A stretch of DNA of 64,000 bases, from the NCBI GenBank assembly GCA_900758495.1, contig CAAERO010000004.1:13282-77281 (forward strand). Reading direction: 5' to 3'. This DNA comes from Bacilli bacterium (GTDB lineage Bacteria; Bacillota_I; Bacilli_A; RF39; UBA660). Below, piece by piece: positions 23,493 through 32,649 of the stretch. The notes under the pieces were generated by a model that was not told the DNA's origin, ran no database searches, and saw nothing but the letters and a program-made list of their open reading frames with translations. Made by a program: the position numbers and the translations under genes. The first letter of the stretch is position 1. Each line of letters starts with the position of its first letter.

Positions 23493-26379
23493 GAAAATAA
23501 AATTACTCAGTGTAATTGTAATAGCTTGTATTCTTTTGACACCAGCTACCAAGTCAGCTAGTGATACTTGTCCTAGTGTTGATACTTATATTCAAGAATA
23601 TTTGAATTTAAATGGTAGTGGTAGCACAGTTGGAGAACGGGCTTATGTTAAAAATGGTGATATTATAACTTACAGTATAAAGCCAGAATATATTAAGTAT
23701 GTTACTATTTATGCAGGTGAAGATTTGATTACTCCAGATGCTAATGGTAATGTTTCAATTGATATTGCTAAGTATGATGAAAAAGGTGGAGTAGTTTCAA
23801 TTAACTTTGTATCTCCACCACTTGAAGATAAAAAATCAAAGGATGATTCTAAAAAGGATAATACTAGTGCAACTACTAATTCAGCTATTAAACCAGCTGA
23901 AAATTGTAGTGCGCAACTTACCCAAACCTTTACATCAGGTGGAGGAAGGCTTGAATTTAATCAAGGTGAGCTTAATGATATTCAAAACTCTTTAAATGAA
24001 ATTAGTAATTTACAAAAAGAAAATACGACTATCACTCCAGGTTTTGATGATCCAATTAGTGGTGATTTTACTAAAGTAAGTGATCCAACTAAAGCAACTA
24101 AATTAATGTGTAAATATGATAAGGATTCAGGTAAAACTGTTCAGAAATATACACATACTGGTCAAAAAGACACTGGTGATCAATGGTGTAAAGTTACTTG
24201 TCGTGAAGATGTAGTAGTTTCTATGGATCCACCAGTTATTACTCAATCAGGTATGTGCTTCAGCTATGTAGCAGATATTAAAACTAAATCAGTTTGTAAA
24301 GCAGAATATTTAAAACCAGCTCCAGTATTACATTATGGATGTACTGCTCCAAGTTATTGCTCTGGTGGTACAGATAAAGGTGGTCCTAATGAATCATTTG
24401 ATAGCTGTGTAAATTCGTGTGATGGTGGTGAATATACTCAATCTTGTATTAATAAATGTTACAATAAAGTATATGGTTCAACAGAAGAAGATACGACAAC
24501 TACTGAAAAGAAGTCAACTACTAAAAAAGTAAGTAATACTACAACAGATACAAAGAAAGATACTACAACTAAAGATAGTGAGAATGAAGGAGTTACTTAT
24601 CTTAATAATTTAAAAACTAACTATCAATTTATAGAACCAACTAAATTAGCTTCTGGTTATATTGATATAGGTGGAAGTGTTGGGAAAGTTAGATGTTATA
24701 CAGATGCCGAATTAGCAGTACAAGGTGTTAGCGCAGAAGATGTTTATAACTCAAAAAAATATCTACCTGGTGGAACTTATGCTAATGGCGGCTGGACTCC
24801 AACAGCAGGGTACTATTCAATTAATCAAAAAGGAGAAAAAGTATGGCATGCAAAGGGTGGCTGTCCAAGTCAAATTAACTATCATTATTTTGCTTCCCTT
24901 GGTAAAACAAGTTTAACACTTAGTGAGTTGAATGGTACATTTAGATTTCCTAGAACAGGTAATATTCATGTATATGCCCCAGATAACGCTGGAGGAGCTT
25001 TAAGACGAATTAGTGTTAATGGTGATGCTAATGAATGTCAAGAATCTTGTGGAACTTCTAGTATGTGTCAAGGCCTAGTTAACGGTTATAATGCTTATGG
25101 TACAAATAATAAAGGTCAAACAGTACAAGCTTATGATAAAGATCAAAATATCGTTACTAAAGAACAAGCTAAGATGATTTTTGATGCTGAAGTTAAAAAA
25201 TGGAAAGAAGACCAAAAGAAATGTAAAGCTTCTGCTAATGATTGTACAACTTTAAAGAGTAACTATGTTATTCAAACAAGTGAGATTAGTAAAAATTCAG
25301 GTAAAGATTTAGGAGAAAAATATACTTCTAATCAAAATGGTAAGAATATCACAGCTAGTGGTGCTGGTGGATATACTAGTATGGTAATTAATACTAATGG
25401 AAGATGTGTTACTGGTAGTTGTGAAAATAAAAGTAGTGAATACTGTTCTAACTTAGATAGTACTAAGAATAATAGTGAGTTAGTTACTTATTGTAATGAT
25501 AAAGACTCTTGTAAAAATTCTGGTACACCTGGATGTAAAGCAGGAAATATTTGCTATGATCATCATACAACAATTTCATTCCCTAAAAACTATATGAATG
25601 TTAAGACAGGTCAAACAAAAGTAGAAATATCTAAAGATAAATTACCTTATTTCGTTGCTCTTGGAAATGCTTATTGTACAAATTTATCTACTAAAGAGGT
25701 TAATACTGCTTGGTATGACTATAAATTAGATGATACTAACAAGACAGCTAAACCAGCAGAAAGTAAGATTAAGAAAAATATTACTGCTAAGATTAATGAT
25801 TATGGAATATTTAAATGGAACTTTGATTTATCTTGTTTCTTTGCAATTAAAAACCCAACTACAGGAGAATGTAATGGAGATGATTGTAAAGAGAAAAAAT
25901 GTACTGGAACAGGTTGTGATGATGGAGTAGAAACACCATTATCAAATGCTAAAGTACGTTCAGTTGATACAACTGATTTATTCCCTAATCGTGAACCAAG
26001 ATTTAACTGGAGTAGTAAAGCTAAAAATGTAAGTAATAAAAGTTATAAGATTGATCCAGAATCATTAGTTAAAGAAATTGAAACTCTTGGAGATGCTGTT
26101 TACGATACAGATAAAGAAGCACAAAATCTTGATTACCATATAGTTTTAAAAACTAGTGATATTAACAATGTAAGAAAATATAACAAAGAAAAGAAAACTT
26201 ATAATGATACCGATAATGGTACAGGTGTTAATAAAATAGCAGGTGAAAAAGTTTGGGGTGTTACAGTTTACCGTAGTAAGTTCCTAGATGAAAATAAGAA
26301 TATCGTAGTAAAACGTGGTCTTCTTGGCTGTAATAATCAATCAAGCGTTAATACTTGTGCTACTGAAGGAGGTAAATAA
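23479..26379 (+). CDS. very large cysteine-rich secreted protein, cluster gene 4
   Basis: A 966-residue protein with a signal peptide (MIKHRKIKLLSVIVIACILLTP), more than thirty cysteines in the exported part and a Thr/Lys-rich linker (about residues 337-370). Cysteines are often followed by Gly, Asn or Asp, as in disulfide-rich extracellular proteins. No membrane tail, LPxTG-like signal or known domain is seen. It starts inside the sortase gene and lies two bases before a TadE-like gene, so it is probably a surface or tip component of the machine. The nearby thioredoxin-like lipoprotein could help fold it. Confidence 0.75.
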   Translation: MIKHRKIKLLSVIVIACILLTPATKSASDTCPSVDTYIQEYLNLNGSGSTVGERAYVKNGDIITYSIKPEYIKYVTIYAGEDLITPDANGNVSIDIAKYDEKGGVVSINFVSPPLEDKKSKDDSKKDNTSATTNSAIKPAENCSAQLTQTFTSGGGRLEFNQGELNDIQNSLNEISNLQKENTTITPGFDDPISGDFTKVSDPTKATKLMCKYDKDSGKTVQKYTHTGQKDTGDQWCKVTCREDVVVSMDPPVITQSGMCFSYVADIKTKSVCKAEYLKPAPVLHYGCTAPSYCSGGTDKGGPNESFDSCVNSCDGGEYTQSCINKCYNKVYGSTEEDTTTTEKKSTTKKVSNTTTDTKKDTTTKDSENEGVTYLNNLKTNYQFIEPTKLASGYIDIGGSVGKVRCYTDAELAVQGVSAEDVYNSKKYLPGGTYANGGWTPTAGYYSINQKGEKVWHAKGGCPSQINYHYFASLGKTSLTLSELNGTFRFPRTGNIHVYAPDNAGGALRRISVNGDANECQESCGTSSMCQGLVNGYNAYGTNNKGQTVQAYDKDQNIVTKEQAKMIFDAEVKKWKEDQKKCKASANDCTTLKSNYVIQTSEISKNSGKDLGEKYTSNQNGKNITASGAGGYTSMVINTNGRCVTGSCENKSSEYCSNLDSTKNNSELVTYCNDKDSCKNSGTPGCKAGNICYDHHTTISFPKNYMNVKTGQTKVEISKDKLPYFVALGNAYCTNLSTKEVNTAWYDYKLDDTNKTAKPAESKIKKNITAKINDYGIFKWNFDLSCFFAIKNPTTGECNGDDCKEKKCTGTGCDDGVETPLSNAKVRSVDTTDLFPNREPRFNWSSKAKNVSNKSYKIDPESLVKEIETLGDAVYDTDKEAQNLDYHIVLKTSDINNVRKYNKEKKTYNDTDNGTGVNKIAGEKVWGVTVYRSKFLDENKNIVVKRGLLGCNNQSSVNTCATEGGK

Positions 26380-26381
26380 GT

Positions 26382-26873
26382 ATGAATAGAGCAATGTTAA
26401 TAATCGGAATAATTATGCTAGCAATGTTTACTTTTGGAGTAATTAACATAGCATCAGATTTCCAGTCAGGAAATGAACTTGATTATTACTTATTAAAAGA
26501 AACAACTGAAGCAGCTATGATTGATGCTACAGATATTGGATATTATAGAATGAGCGGTGGACTATATCGAATAGATAAAGAAAAATTTGTTGAGAGTTTC
26601 GTTCGCCGCTTCTCTCAAAATGTTGTTAACACTAGAAATTATGATATAAAATTCTATGACATAAATGAAACTCCACCAAAGGTTACCGTTAAAGTAGATT
26701 CTTCTACATCAGTTGTATTTAATGATGATACTATTCAAATAAGTAATAAAATTACTAGTATAATGGAAACTGATTATGAGACAAACGAGTTAACGACAAG
26801 ACTTGCCAATAGTGGAAAACTAGACTACAGTAAGATTGATGAAGTTTATACTAAATTATTATCAGCAAGTTAA
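26382..26873 (+). CDS. TadE-like / DUF5411-like pseudopilin, cluster gene 5
   Basis: A 163-residue protein: one N-terminal hydrophobic helix (about 4-24) directly followed by an exported domain with L-K-E-T-T-E-A-A-M-I-D-A-T-D, which resembles TadE/TadG-type minor pseudopilins; I recall this particular form as DUF5411. It starts two bases after the cysteine-rich gene and precedes the CpaB-like gene. Expected to be an initiating or minor subunit of a Tad-type fibre. No prepilin peptidase gene is in the window, so processing is uncertain. Confidence 0.68.
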   Translation: MNRAMLIIGIIMLAMFTFGVINIASDFQSGNELDYYLLKETTEAAMIDATDIGYYRMSGGLYRIDKEKFVESFVRRFSQNVVNTRNYDIKFYDINETPPKVTVKVDSSTSVVFNDDTIQISNKITSIMETDYETNELTTRLANSGKLDYSKIDEVYTKLLSAS

Positions 26874-26894
26874 GAATAGAAGGGAAGGATAAAA

Positions 26895-27713
26895 ATGAAT
26901 AGTTTTAATGTAGGAATAAAGAAATTTTTTGCCAACAAGAATACAGTTACAGTAGTAGGTGTTGCTCTTGCTATCTTAGTACTATACTTTGGATATGAAT
27001 GGAGAGTAAAAAGTTCTATCAACCCAGTAACTGTTCCTTATGCTTTAAAAACCATCAGTCCAGGAACCCAAATAACTGATGAGTTAATTGGAACGGTTGA
27101 AGTTCCACCAGCAATGCTAAAGGGTGATGCTTATACAAGAAAGTCAGATGTAGTAGATATGTATGCTGCTATTGATACTATAATTCCAGAAGGAAGTTTA
27201 TTCTATCAAAGAAGTGTTGTAAGTAAAGAAAAATTAAAAACAAATATCTTATCTTATCCAAAGAATTATGTTTTATATAACTTAACTGTTAATATGTCTA
27301 GTACATATAGTAACTCTATGGTACCAGGTAACTATATTGACATTTATCTAAAAGTTATGAATCATGTAGATGAAAATGAAACAGTTACTGAAAATAATGA
27401 TAAGATTATGGTAGGTAAATTACTAGAAAACGTTAAGATTTTAGGAGTTTATGATAGTAATGGACAAAGCGTATTCGCTAACGTTGATGAAAATAGAACT
27501 CCAGCTCAAATAATCTTTGCAGTACCAGAAGAATATCACATCTTATTACGTAAAGCATCTTATTTAAGAGCATATGATTCTGAGATTATTCCAGTACCAA
27601 CTAATGAAAGTTTAGAGAAAAATCCAGGAGATGTAAAAATATCTAACGAAGACTTAAAGAACTTTATTAATAGAGTAACAGCTATGACTGAAGCAGATCT
27701 TGCTCAACAATAG
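26895..27713 (+). CDS. cpaB: SAF-domain protein, CpaB/RcpC-like, cluster gene 6
   Basis: A 272-residue protein with an N-terminal helix (about 18-36) and a SAF domain starting near residue 47 (Y-A-L-K-T-I-S-P-G-T-Q-I-T-D-E-L), then P-E-G-S-L-F-Y-Q-R-S-V-V. This is the CpaB/RcpC arrangement found in Tad pilus loci. In Gram-negatives CpaB works with the secretin; in Gram-positives it is thought to act at the outer face of the membrane. The gene is followed at 21 bases by the TadA/CpaF ATPase. Confidence 0.85.
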   Translation: MNSFNVGIKKFFANKNTVTVVGVALAILVLYFGYEWRVKSSINPVTVPYALKTISPGTQITDELIGTVEVPPAMLKGDAYTRKSDVVDMYAAIDTIIPEGSLFYQRSVVSKEKLKTNILSYPKNYVLYNLTVNMSSTYSNSMVPGNYIDIYLKVMNHVDENETVTENNDKIMVGKLLENVKILGVYDSNGQSVFANVDENRTPAQIIFAVPEEYHILLRKASYLRAYDSEIIPVPTNESLEKNPGDVKISNEDLKNFINRVTAMTEADLAQQ

Positions 27714-27734
27714 TTAAAGAAAGAGGGAAATAAA

Positions 27735-29162
27735 ATGACTGAATCCATTTTTGATAAGTTAGATTTTGGGGTATTGAAGCCACTACTAGATAATGATGAT
27801 ATAACTGATATTTCGTATTGTAATCATGGTCAAGTATGGATTCGTTCTTTAACCTATGGTTCACAAAGAACAGAAGTAGCAGGACTTAATGATACTTTTA
27901 TGGAGAAGCTTGCCTTTCAGTGTTCTAATGTTATGGGAACAACATTCAATAATGCTAAACCATTCCTAGACGCTGAAAGTGCTGAACTTCGTCTTAACTT
28001 TGTTCATGAATCAATAGCTACTAACGGAATAGCTGCTGTTATTCGTAAAACACCAGCTAAGATAAGACTTTCTAGGGATAAATTATTAGCAGAAGATTAT
28101 TTTACTGCTAATATTCATGATATCTTAATGAAATGTGTTGAAGGTCACTGCAATATTATTGTAAGTGGTGAAACTGGTTCTGGTAAAACTGAGTTTGTTA
28201 AATATTTAGCAAGTCATACAAAGGAAAATGAGAAAATTATTACAATTGAAGATACTCTAGAACTTCACTTGGATAAAATTTTTCCCCATCGCGATATAGT
28301 GGCAATGAAAACTAATAATGTTGCTAGTTATACAGACGTATTAGTTACTTGTATGCGTCAGAATCCAAAGTGGATTCTACTATCCGAAGTACGTAGTGCT
28401 GAAGCAGTTACTGCAGTCAGAAACTCTATATCTTCAGGACACAATATCTTATCAACAATTCATGCTGATAAAGCAAGTGCTATTCCATATCGTCTATATT
28501 CACTTTTGGAAACAGATATTGATGTAGATCAATTCTTAACAACTATTTATCGTTATATTCAATTAGGTGTTCATATCAAAGCTTATTATAGTAAACAGTA
28601 TGGAAAATTTCATCGTGAAGTAGATGAAGTAGTAGAGTTTTATGTTGATGAAGATAATAAACCAGTAAGTCGAGTTTTATATCAGAAAACTTTTGGTAAG
28701 AAACCTGTTCAGAATATGCCAAGTAAACACTTACTAGAATACTTAGAAAATCAAAATATTAACATTGATAATTTGCTAACTAATCAAGATTCAATGGTTA
28801 ATCTAGATAGTGAATTAGAAAAAATGGAGTCAGCTGCTGCTGAAGATGTACCTGCTGTTAAGCCAGTTACTTTAGATTCAGTTAACAACAATAGTGAACA
28901 ACCTGTTCTCCAACCAATTAATCTAGAAATGCCTAAAGAACAACTTATTCAACCTCAGGTAATATCAGTTGTACCTGAAGTTGGAGAAAATATACAAAAT
29001 ATCACACCAATGAATAATAATGGGGTAGTAAACCAAACGCCTAATATTCCTAACCAAGCAGTTAGTGAAATAACTAGTAGTTCATTACCAAATGTTGCTA
29101 CTATTCAATCAGTAAGCCCTGTTCCAGAACAAAATATTCCATTTCCTAGTGAAGTGTTGTAG
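27735..29162 (+). CDS. tadA: TadA/CpaF-family secretion ATPase, cluster gene 7
   Basis: Hexameric motor ATPase of the secretion superfamily that includes VirB11. The N-terminal domain (LKPLLDNDDITDISY) precedes a catalytic core with Walker A SGETGSGKTEF near residues 143-153, an Asp box (TIEDTLEL), Walker B W-I-L-L-S-E-V-R near 212-219 and a His box (STIHADKAS). The usual G-E-V-R-G reads S-E-V-R-S. The last 110 residues are a Pro/Asn/Gln/Val-rich tail not typical of CpaF. It is followed by tadB- and tadC-like genes and probably powers fibre assembly. In a hybrid machine it might also serve as the missing VirB11. Confidence 0.93.
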   Translation: MTESIFDKLDFGVLKPLLDNDDITDISYCNHGQVWIRSLTYGSQRTEVAGLNDTFMEKLAFQCSNVMGTTFNNAKPFLDAESAELRLNFVHESIATNGIAAVIRKTPAKIRLSRDKLLAEDYFTANIHDILMKCVEGHCNIIVSGETGSGKTEFVKYLASHTKENEKIITIEDTLELHLDKIFPHRDIVAMKTNNVASYTDVLVTCMRQNPKWILLSEVRSAEAVTAVRNSISSGHNILSTIHADKASAIPYRLYSLLETDIDVDQFLTTIYRYIQLGVHIKAYYSKQYGKFHREVDEVVEFYVDEDNKPVSRVLYQKTFGKKPVQNMPSKHLLEYLENQNINIDNLLTNQDSMVNLDSELEKMESAAAEDVPAVKPVTLDSVNNNSEQPVLQPINLEMPKEQLIQPQVISVVPEVGENIQNITPMNNNGVVNQTPNIPNQAVSEITSSSLPNVATIQSVSPVPEQNIPFPSEVL

Positions 29163-29176
29163 AAGGGAGGAAGTAT

Positions 29177-30070
29177 ATGGAACTTTTCTTATTAATCATA
29201 ATTGGAGTAACCGTAGTACTCTATAGAAATTATAAAGGAGAAAATGTCTCAAAATTTTTCTCCTCACAATTCCAAACAGTATATGATAAATTTGCTCCTT
29301 ATTCCTTTAAAATGGTTCGTGAAAAAGCCAAAGATTTAGGACAAGAATTCACTCCAAGACAGTATTTAATGCAAATACTAATATTAGGAGGTTTTGCTGG
29401 AGTAGTATCATACTTATACTTTTACAATGTTATAATATGCATAATTTATGTAATTGCTGCTATAGCTGCTGTTCCATATCTTGCTTATTTACGTTGTAAA
29501 AGAGTGTATAGTGAATTTGTCTTTGAACAGATTCAAGTTTATACAACCAACGTTATTATGGAGTTTGCAACAACGCAGTCATTTGTTAAATCGCTTGAAG
29601 GTGTAAGAGATTCAGGTGTTTTAGAAGATCCAGTTTTAACTGATGTAAATACAATGATTGATATGGCTTATGAGCAAGGATCAATAGATGAAGCAATAAA
29701 CTTTATGAATGAAAAATATCCATTCTATATTGTAAAAAATATGCATCAGTTGTTCTTACAAATCACTAAAGAAGGTGCAAGAGATACTGGTGAGAGTTTG
29801 GAAAATATGCAATTAGATATCGATACATTAGTTGAAAGTGTATATAGAGATAGAATGGATAGAGCAAACTTTCATAAGAAATTTTTACAATATGGAGTAA
29901 TATTATACTTACTAGTTATGCTAGTACAGTATATGCTAGGTAGAACTAATTATTTAGCACTTATTGAAAAGACTTATGTACAAGTAATATTGCACTTTAT
30001 CGTAATATTTAATGCATACTTCCTAATTAAAGGTGAAAAATATTATAATGAGAATGTGGGGGCTGAGTAA
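29177..30070 (+). CDS. tadB: TadB-like inner-membrane platform protein, cluster gene 8
   Basis: A 297-residue membrane protein of the GspF/TadB family, with hydrophobic helices near the N-terminus (about 2-15), at 75-115 and at 235-285. A cytoplasmic helical domain between them contains the family's E-x-x-Q/F and E-A-I-N-F-M-N-E pattern, and K-E-G-A-R-D-T-G-E-S-L follows. These proteins form the rotor or platform on which the TadA motor acts. It directly follows tadA and precedes tadC by two bases. Confidence 0.82.
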   Translation: MELFLLIIIGVTVVLYRNYKGENVSKFFSSQFQTVYDKFAPYSFKMVREKAKDLGQEFTPRQYLMQILILGGFAGVVSYLYFYNVIICIIYVIAAIAAVPYLAYLRCKRVYSEFVFEQIQVYTTNVIMEFATTQSFVKSLEGVRDSGVLEDPVLTDVNTMIDMAYEQGSIDEAINFMNEKYPFYIVKNMHQLFLQITKEGARDTGESLENMQLDIDTLVESVYRDRMDRANFHKKFLQYGVILYLLVMLVQYMLGRTNYLALIEKTYVQVILHFIVIFNAYFLIKGEKYYNENVGAE

Positions 30071-30072
30071 AA

Positions 30073-30852
30073 ATGGAAATAGTTATAGTAGCGGTTCTTA
30101 TAGTTGGTGTTTTAATCTATAATAATACTATTGATAAAGATAAATTCATTAAAGATAATGCCCAATATTTTGACCTTTTAAGAGAAGATGATTACAATTT
30201 CTTAGTTATGGCAAAGTATGGTGATAAAGCAGATAGTGATGTTTTATTTCAAAAAAGAGTAATTCTTGGAATTATAACTATCTTTGTAGTTATGTTTGTT
30301 TCAATGAATTCTTTAAGTCTATTAAATATCTTATTGTCAGTAGTTATTGGTTTTGCTGCTTTTAAATATCCATATGTTGGACTTAAAAACTATTATAAAA
30401 AACATCTGCATAATATTGATGTCATGTTACCATATTACTTAAAGGGACTTGAAATTTTAATACAACACTATACAGTACCAGTTGCTATTGGTAAAAGTAT
30501 TGAAGATGCTCCTGATTTATTTAAACCAGGACTTAGAACTATGATTGAAAAAATTAATGCTGGTGATTCATCAATACAACCATATATGGATTTTGCTAAT
30601 GAATATCCAGTAAGAGATTCTATGCGAATGATGCGTTTACTTTATCGTTTAGGTATTGGTGGACAAGAAAGAAAACAAGAAAGATTATTAATGTTTTCTA
30701 AGACAGTGTCTAATTTACAGGCAAAAGCTCGTGAGACTAAGTATAAAGAAAGACTTGATCATATGGGTAATCAAACAATGATAATGTTAGTTGTAACAGG
30801 TATTAGTGTTATGTTCTTGATAGTTATTTCGTTAATGAAAATGACTTTTTAA
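30073..30852 (+). CDS. tadC: TadC-like inner-membrane platform protein, cluster gene 9
   Basis: A 259-residue GspF-family relative with an N-terminal helix, a helical pair near residues 70-100 and a C-terminal helix. Conserved-looking segments are D-V-M-L-P-Y-Y-L-K-G-L-E-I-L and R-M-M-R-L-L-Y-R-L-G-I-G-G-Q-E. It is expected to pair with the TadB-like protein as the second platform subunit, as in canonical tadA-tadB-tadC order. Only two bases separate the two genes. Confidence 0.8.
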   Translation: MEIVIVAVLIVGVLIYNNTIDKDKFIKDNAQYFDLLREDDYNFLVMAKYGDKADSDVLFQKRVILGIITIFVVMFVSMNSLSLLNILLSVVIGFAAFKYPYVGLKNYYKKHLHNIDVMLPYYLKGLEILIQHYTVPVAIGKSIEDAPDLFKPGLRTMIEKINAGDSSIQPYMDFANEYPVRDSMRMMRLLYRLGIGGQERKQERLLMFSKTVSNLQAKARETKYKERLDHMGNQTMIMLVVTGISVMFLIVISLMKMTF

Positions 30853-30861
30853 AGAAAAAAG

Positions 30862-30890
30862 GTTACAAATCATTGATTGTTTGTTATAAT
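30862..30890 (+). promoter_or_regulatory. internal promoter before the Flp-like pilin gene
   Basis: GTTACA at 30862-30867, 17-base spacer and perfect TATAAT at 30885-30890, with TG one base upstream. It stands in the 69-base gap before the small pilin-like gene. Confidence 0.65.
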
Positions 30891-30921
30891 GTTTATATAG
30901 TAGGAAAGGAGAATGATATAA

Positions 30922-31083
30922 ATGAAAGAGGCTACAGGAGAATTAAATATGACAGTAGTTACTATTGTCTTGATTGGTGTTATAACTGCTTTCTTTGCTT
31001 GGTTTTGGCCACAAGTTATTCAACCTCAAATTCAAAATCAATGGAATAAGAATGTTAATTCCCAAGTTGATAATATGGGATAA
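30922..31083 (+). CDS. Flp-like small pilin candidate, cluster gene 10
   Basis: A 53-residue product starting MKEATGELNMTVVTIVLIGV, with one N-terminal hydrophobic helix, an aromatic turn (FFAWFWPQ) and a short hydrophilic Gln/Asn-rich tail. The size, the G-E before the helix and the place after tadA-tadB-tadC fit an Flp-type major pilin. It has a strong SD (aggaaaggag) and its own promoter, as expected for an abundant subunit. The possible cleavage site would be after Gly6; the processing peptidase is not in the window. The gene is easily missed because of its length. Confidence 0.72.
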   Translation: MKEATGELNMTVVTIVLIGVITAFFAWFWPQVIQPQIQNQWNKNVNSQVDNMG

Positions 31084-31097
31084 GGAAGTGATAAAGA

Positions 31098-31601
31098 ATG
31101 CGTGATGCGATTGGTGGAGTATTTACATTACAAATTATTTTAGCTTTTGTATTATTGATTAATGGGTATATGGCATATTCTGTCAATTATACTCGCGCCT
31201 TTCGAGTTAAGAATGAAATAATAAATATTATTGAACAAAAAGAAGGATTTACTGAAGGTGAAAAAGGTGCTAAAGGTGAAATAACAGCCTTAGTAAAAAG
31301 AGCTGGATATGGTCTTTCTGCGGTTCAACAACAAGCGGTAAGAAGCAAGAACAATGTTGATGGATGGTATTGTAATGGTTCAGAAGGCTACTGTGTCAAA
31401 TGTACTGACAATACTGGTAATAATAAACTTAATTCAGATGATGCATCTTATCGTGGGGTTTATTACAGTGTAAAAACATATGTCAATATGGATATACCAA
31501 TTCTTAACCGAATATTTACTGGTTTACCTGATATGTTATCGGTAAATGGTGATACTAAGACTGTATATGCTAAGAATGGATGTAAAGCAATGAGCAAATA
31601 A
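31098..31601 (+). CDS. pseudopilin-like protein with cysteine-containing exported domain, cluster gene 11
   Basis: A 167-residue protein opening MRDAIGGVFTLQIILAFVLL. The G-G-V-F-T-L-Q start before a hydrophobic helix resembles the prepilin motif G-F-T-L-x-E, with Gln in place of the usual Glu at +5. The exported part has four cysteines (Y-C-N-G, Y-C-V-K-C and N-G-C-K near the end). It probably acts as a minor pilin beside the Flp-like subunit. It is 14 bases from both neighbours. Confidence 0.7.
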   Translation: MRDAIGGVFTLQIILAFVLLINGYMAYSVNYTRAFRVKNEIINIIEQKEGFTEGEKGAKGEITALVKRAGYGLSAVQQQAVRSKNNVDGWYCNGSEGYCVKCTDNTGNNKLNSDDASYRGVYYSVKTYVNMDIPILNRIFTGLPDMLSVNGDTKTVYAKNGCKAMSK

Positions 31602-31615
31602 AAGGAGGGAAAAGT

Positions 31616-32593
31616 ATGTATGTAATAGTTGCAAATGAAGCAAAAGATATGCTATCCCGACTTGATATAGATGTTATGAAAAGTGTAGAGGGGGTTCATA
31701 CGGCGGATGAGATAGTTTCAATGTTTAAGAACTTCTTTTATGCTAGAATGATTCTTGATGTTACAGCAATTCAAGATTATGATGATGTTACAAATATTCA
31801 AAAGATTTCTATAGGTTTGGATGCTGAAAAAATTATACTTGTTTTGCCAAATAATGAAATTTCTACATCTAGTAATTATTTATCAAAAATAATTTCAATG
31901 GGTATTTACAATTTCACTACTAATTTAGAAGGAGTTAAGTATTGTCTTGATCATCCTAATACTTATAAAGATGTTGCTCATATTCAACAACTTAATACTT
32001 TGTCTAGTACAATTAATGAGAAAGTAATGAGTGGTAACCAAATCATTGGTATTAGAAATATTACTGATCATGCTGGTTCTACTACTTTAATATATATGCT
32101 AAAAAAAGAGCTTGAACAGTTCTATAATATGGACGTTGTAGCAATAGAGATTAATCGTCATGATTTTCTTTATTTTGGTGATAAGAATATGGTATCAACT
32201 ACTGATGCTAACTTAATGACTGAACTAGTTAAGCATAAAGATGTGTCTGTTATATTGATTGATTTAAATGATTCTTCTAATGAAGGTGTTTGTGGTGATG
32301 TTTTATATTTGATAGAACCTTCTAGTATTAAACTTAATAAGTTAATGCGAAGAAATAGAAAAATCTTTGATGAGTTAAGGGGAAAGAAGATAATACTAAA
32401 TCAAAGTTTATTAACTAATAGGGATGTTATGGATTTTGAATATGAAGGAAGAACTAAGGTGTTTTATAATTTACCACCTTTAAATGATCGAGAAAGAAAT
32501 AATGTTCTTACGGATTTCTTATCAAAGATAGGTCTTATAAATAAAACAGAAGAGAAAGAAGACACTAAAATTTTTGGGCTATTCAAACGTTAA
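31616..32593 (+). CDS. TadZ/CpaE-like localisation protein with degenerate P-loop, cluster gene 12
   Basis: A 325-residue cytoplasmic protein. The first 130 residues look like an atypical receiver domain; the rest follows the MinD/CpaE layout (strand, loop, V-V-A-I-E-I-N near residue 180, V-I-L-I-D-L-N near 220). Where CpaE has the K-G-G-x-G-K-T-T loop, this protein reads NITDHAGSTTL near residues 148-158, so the catalytic lysines are missing. TadZ and CpaE place Tad machines at the cell pole, and several tolerate weak ATPase activity. The call rests on fold pattern and neighbours. Confidence 0.65.
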   Translation: MYVIVANEAKDMLSRLDIDVMKSVEGVHTADEIVSMFKNFFYARMILDVTAIQDYDDVTNIQKISIGLDAEKIILVLPNNEISTSSNYLSKIISMGIYNFTTNLEGVKYCLDHPNTYKDVAHIQQLNTLSSTINEKVMSGNQIIGIRNITDHAGSTTLIYMLKKELEQFYNMDVVAIEINRHDFLYFGDKNMVSTTDANLMTELVKHKDVSVILIDLNDSSNEGVCGDVLYLIEPSSIKLNKLMRRNRKIFDELRGKKIILNQSLLTNRDVMDFEYEGRTKVFYNLPPLNDRERNNVLTDFLSKIGLINKTEEKEDTKIFGLFKR

Positions 32594-32596
32594 TAA

Positions 32597-32625
32597 TTGA
32601 CAAAAATAACTAATTTATATATTAT
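32597..32625 (+). promoter_or_regulatory. internal promoter before the first VirB2-like gene
   Basis: Perfect TTGACA at 32597-32602, 17-base spacer and TATTAT at 32620-32625. It marks the border between the Tad half and the T4SS half of the cluster. Confidence 0.65.
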
Positions 32626-32649
32626 AATAGGTGTGAAGGAGAAATTGAT

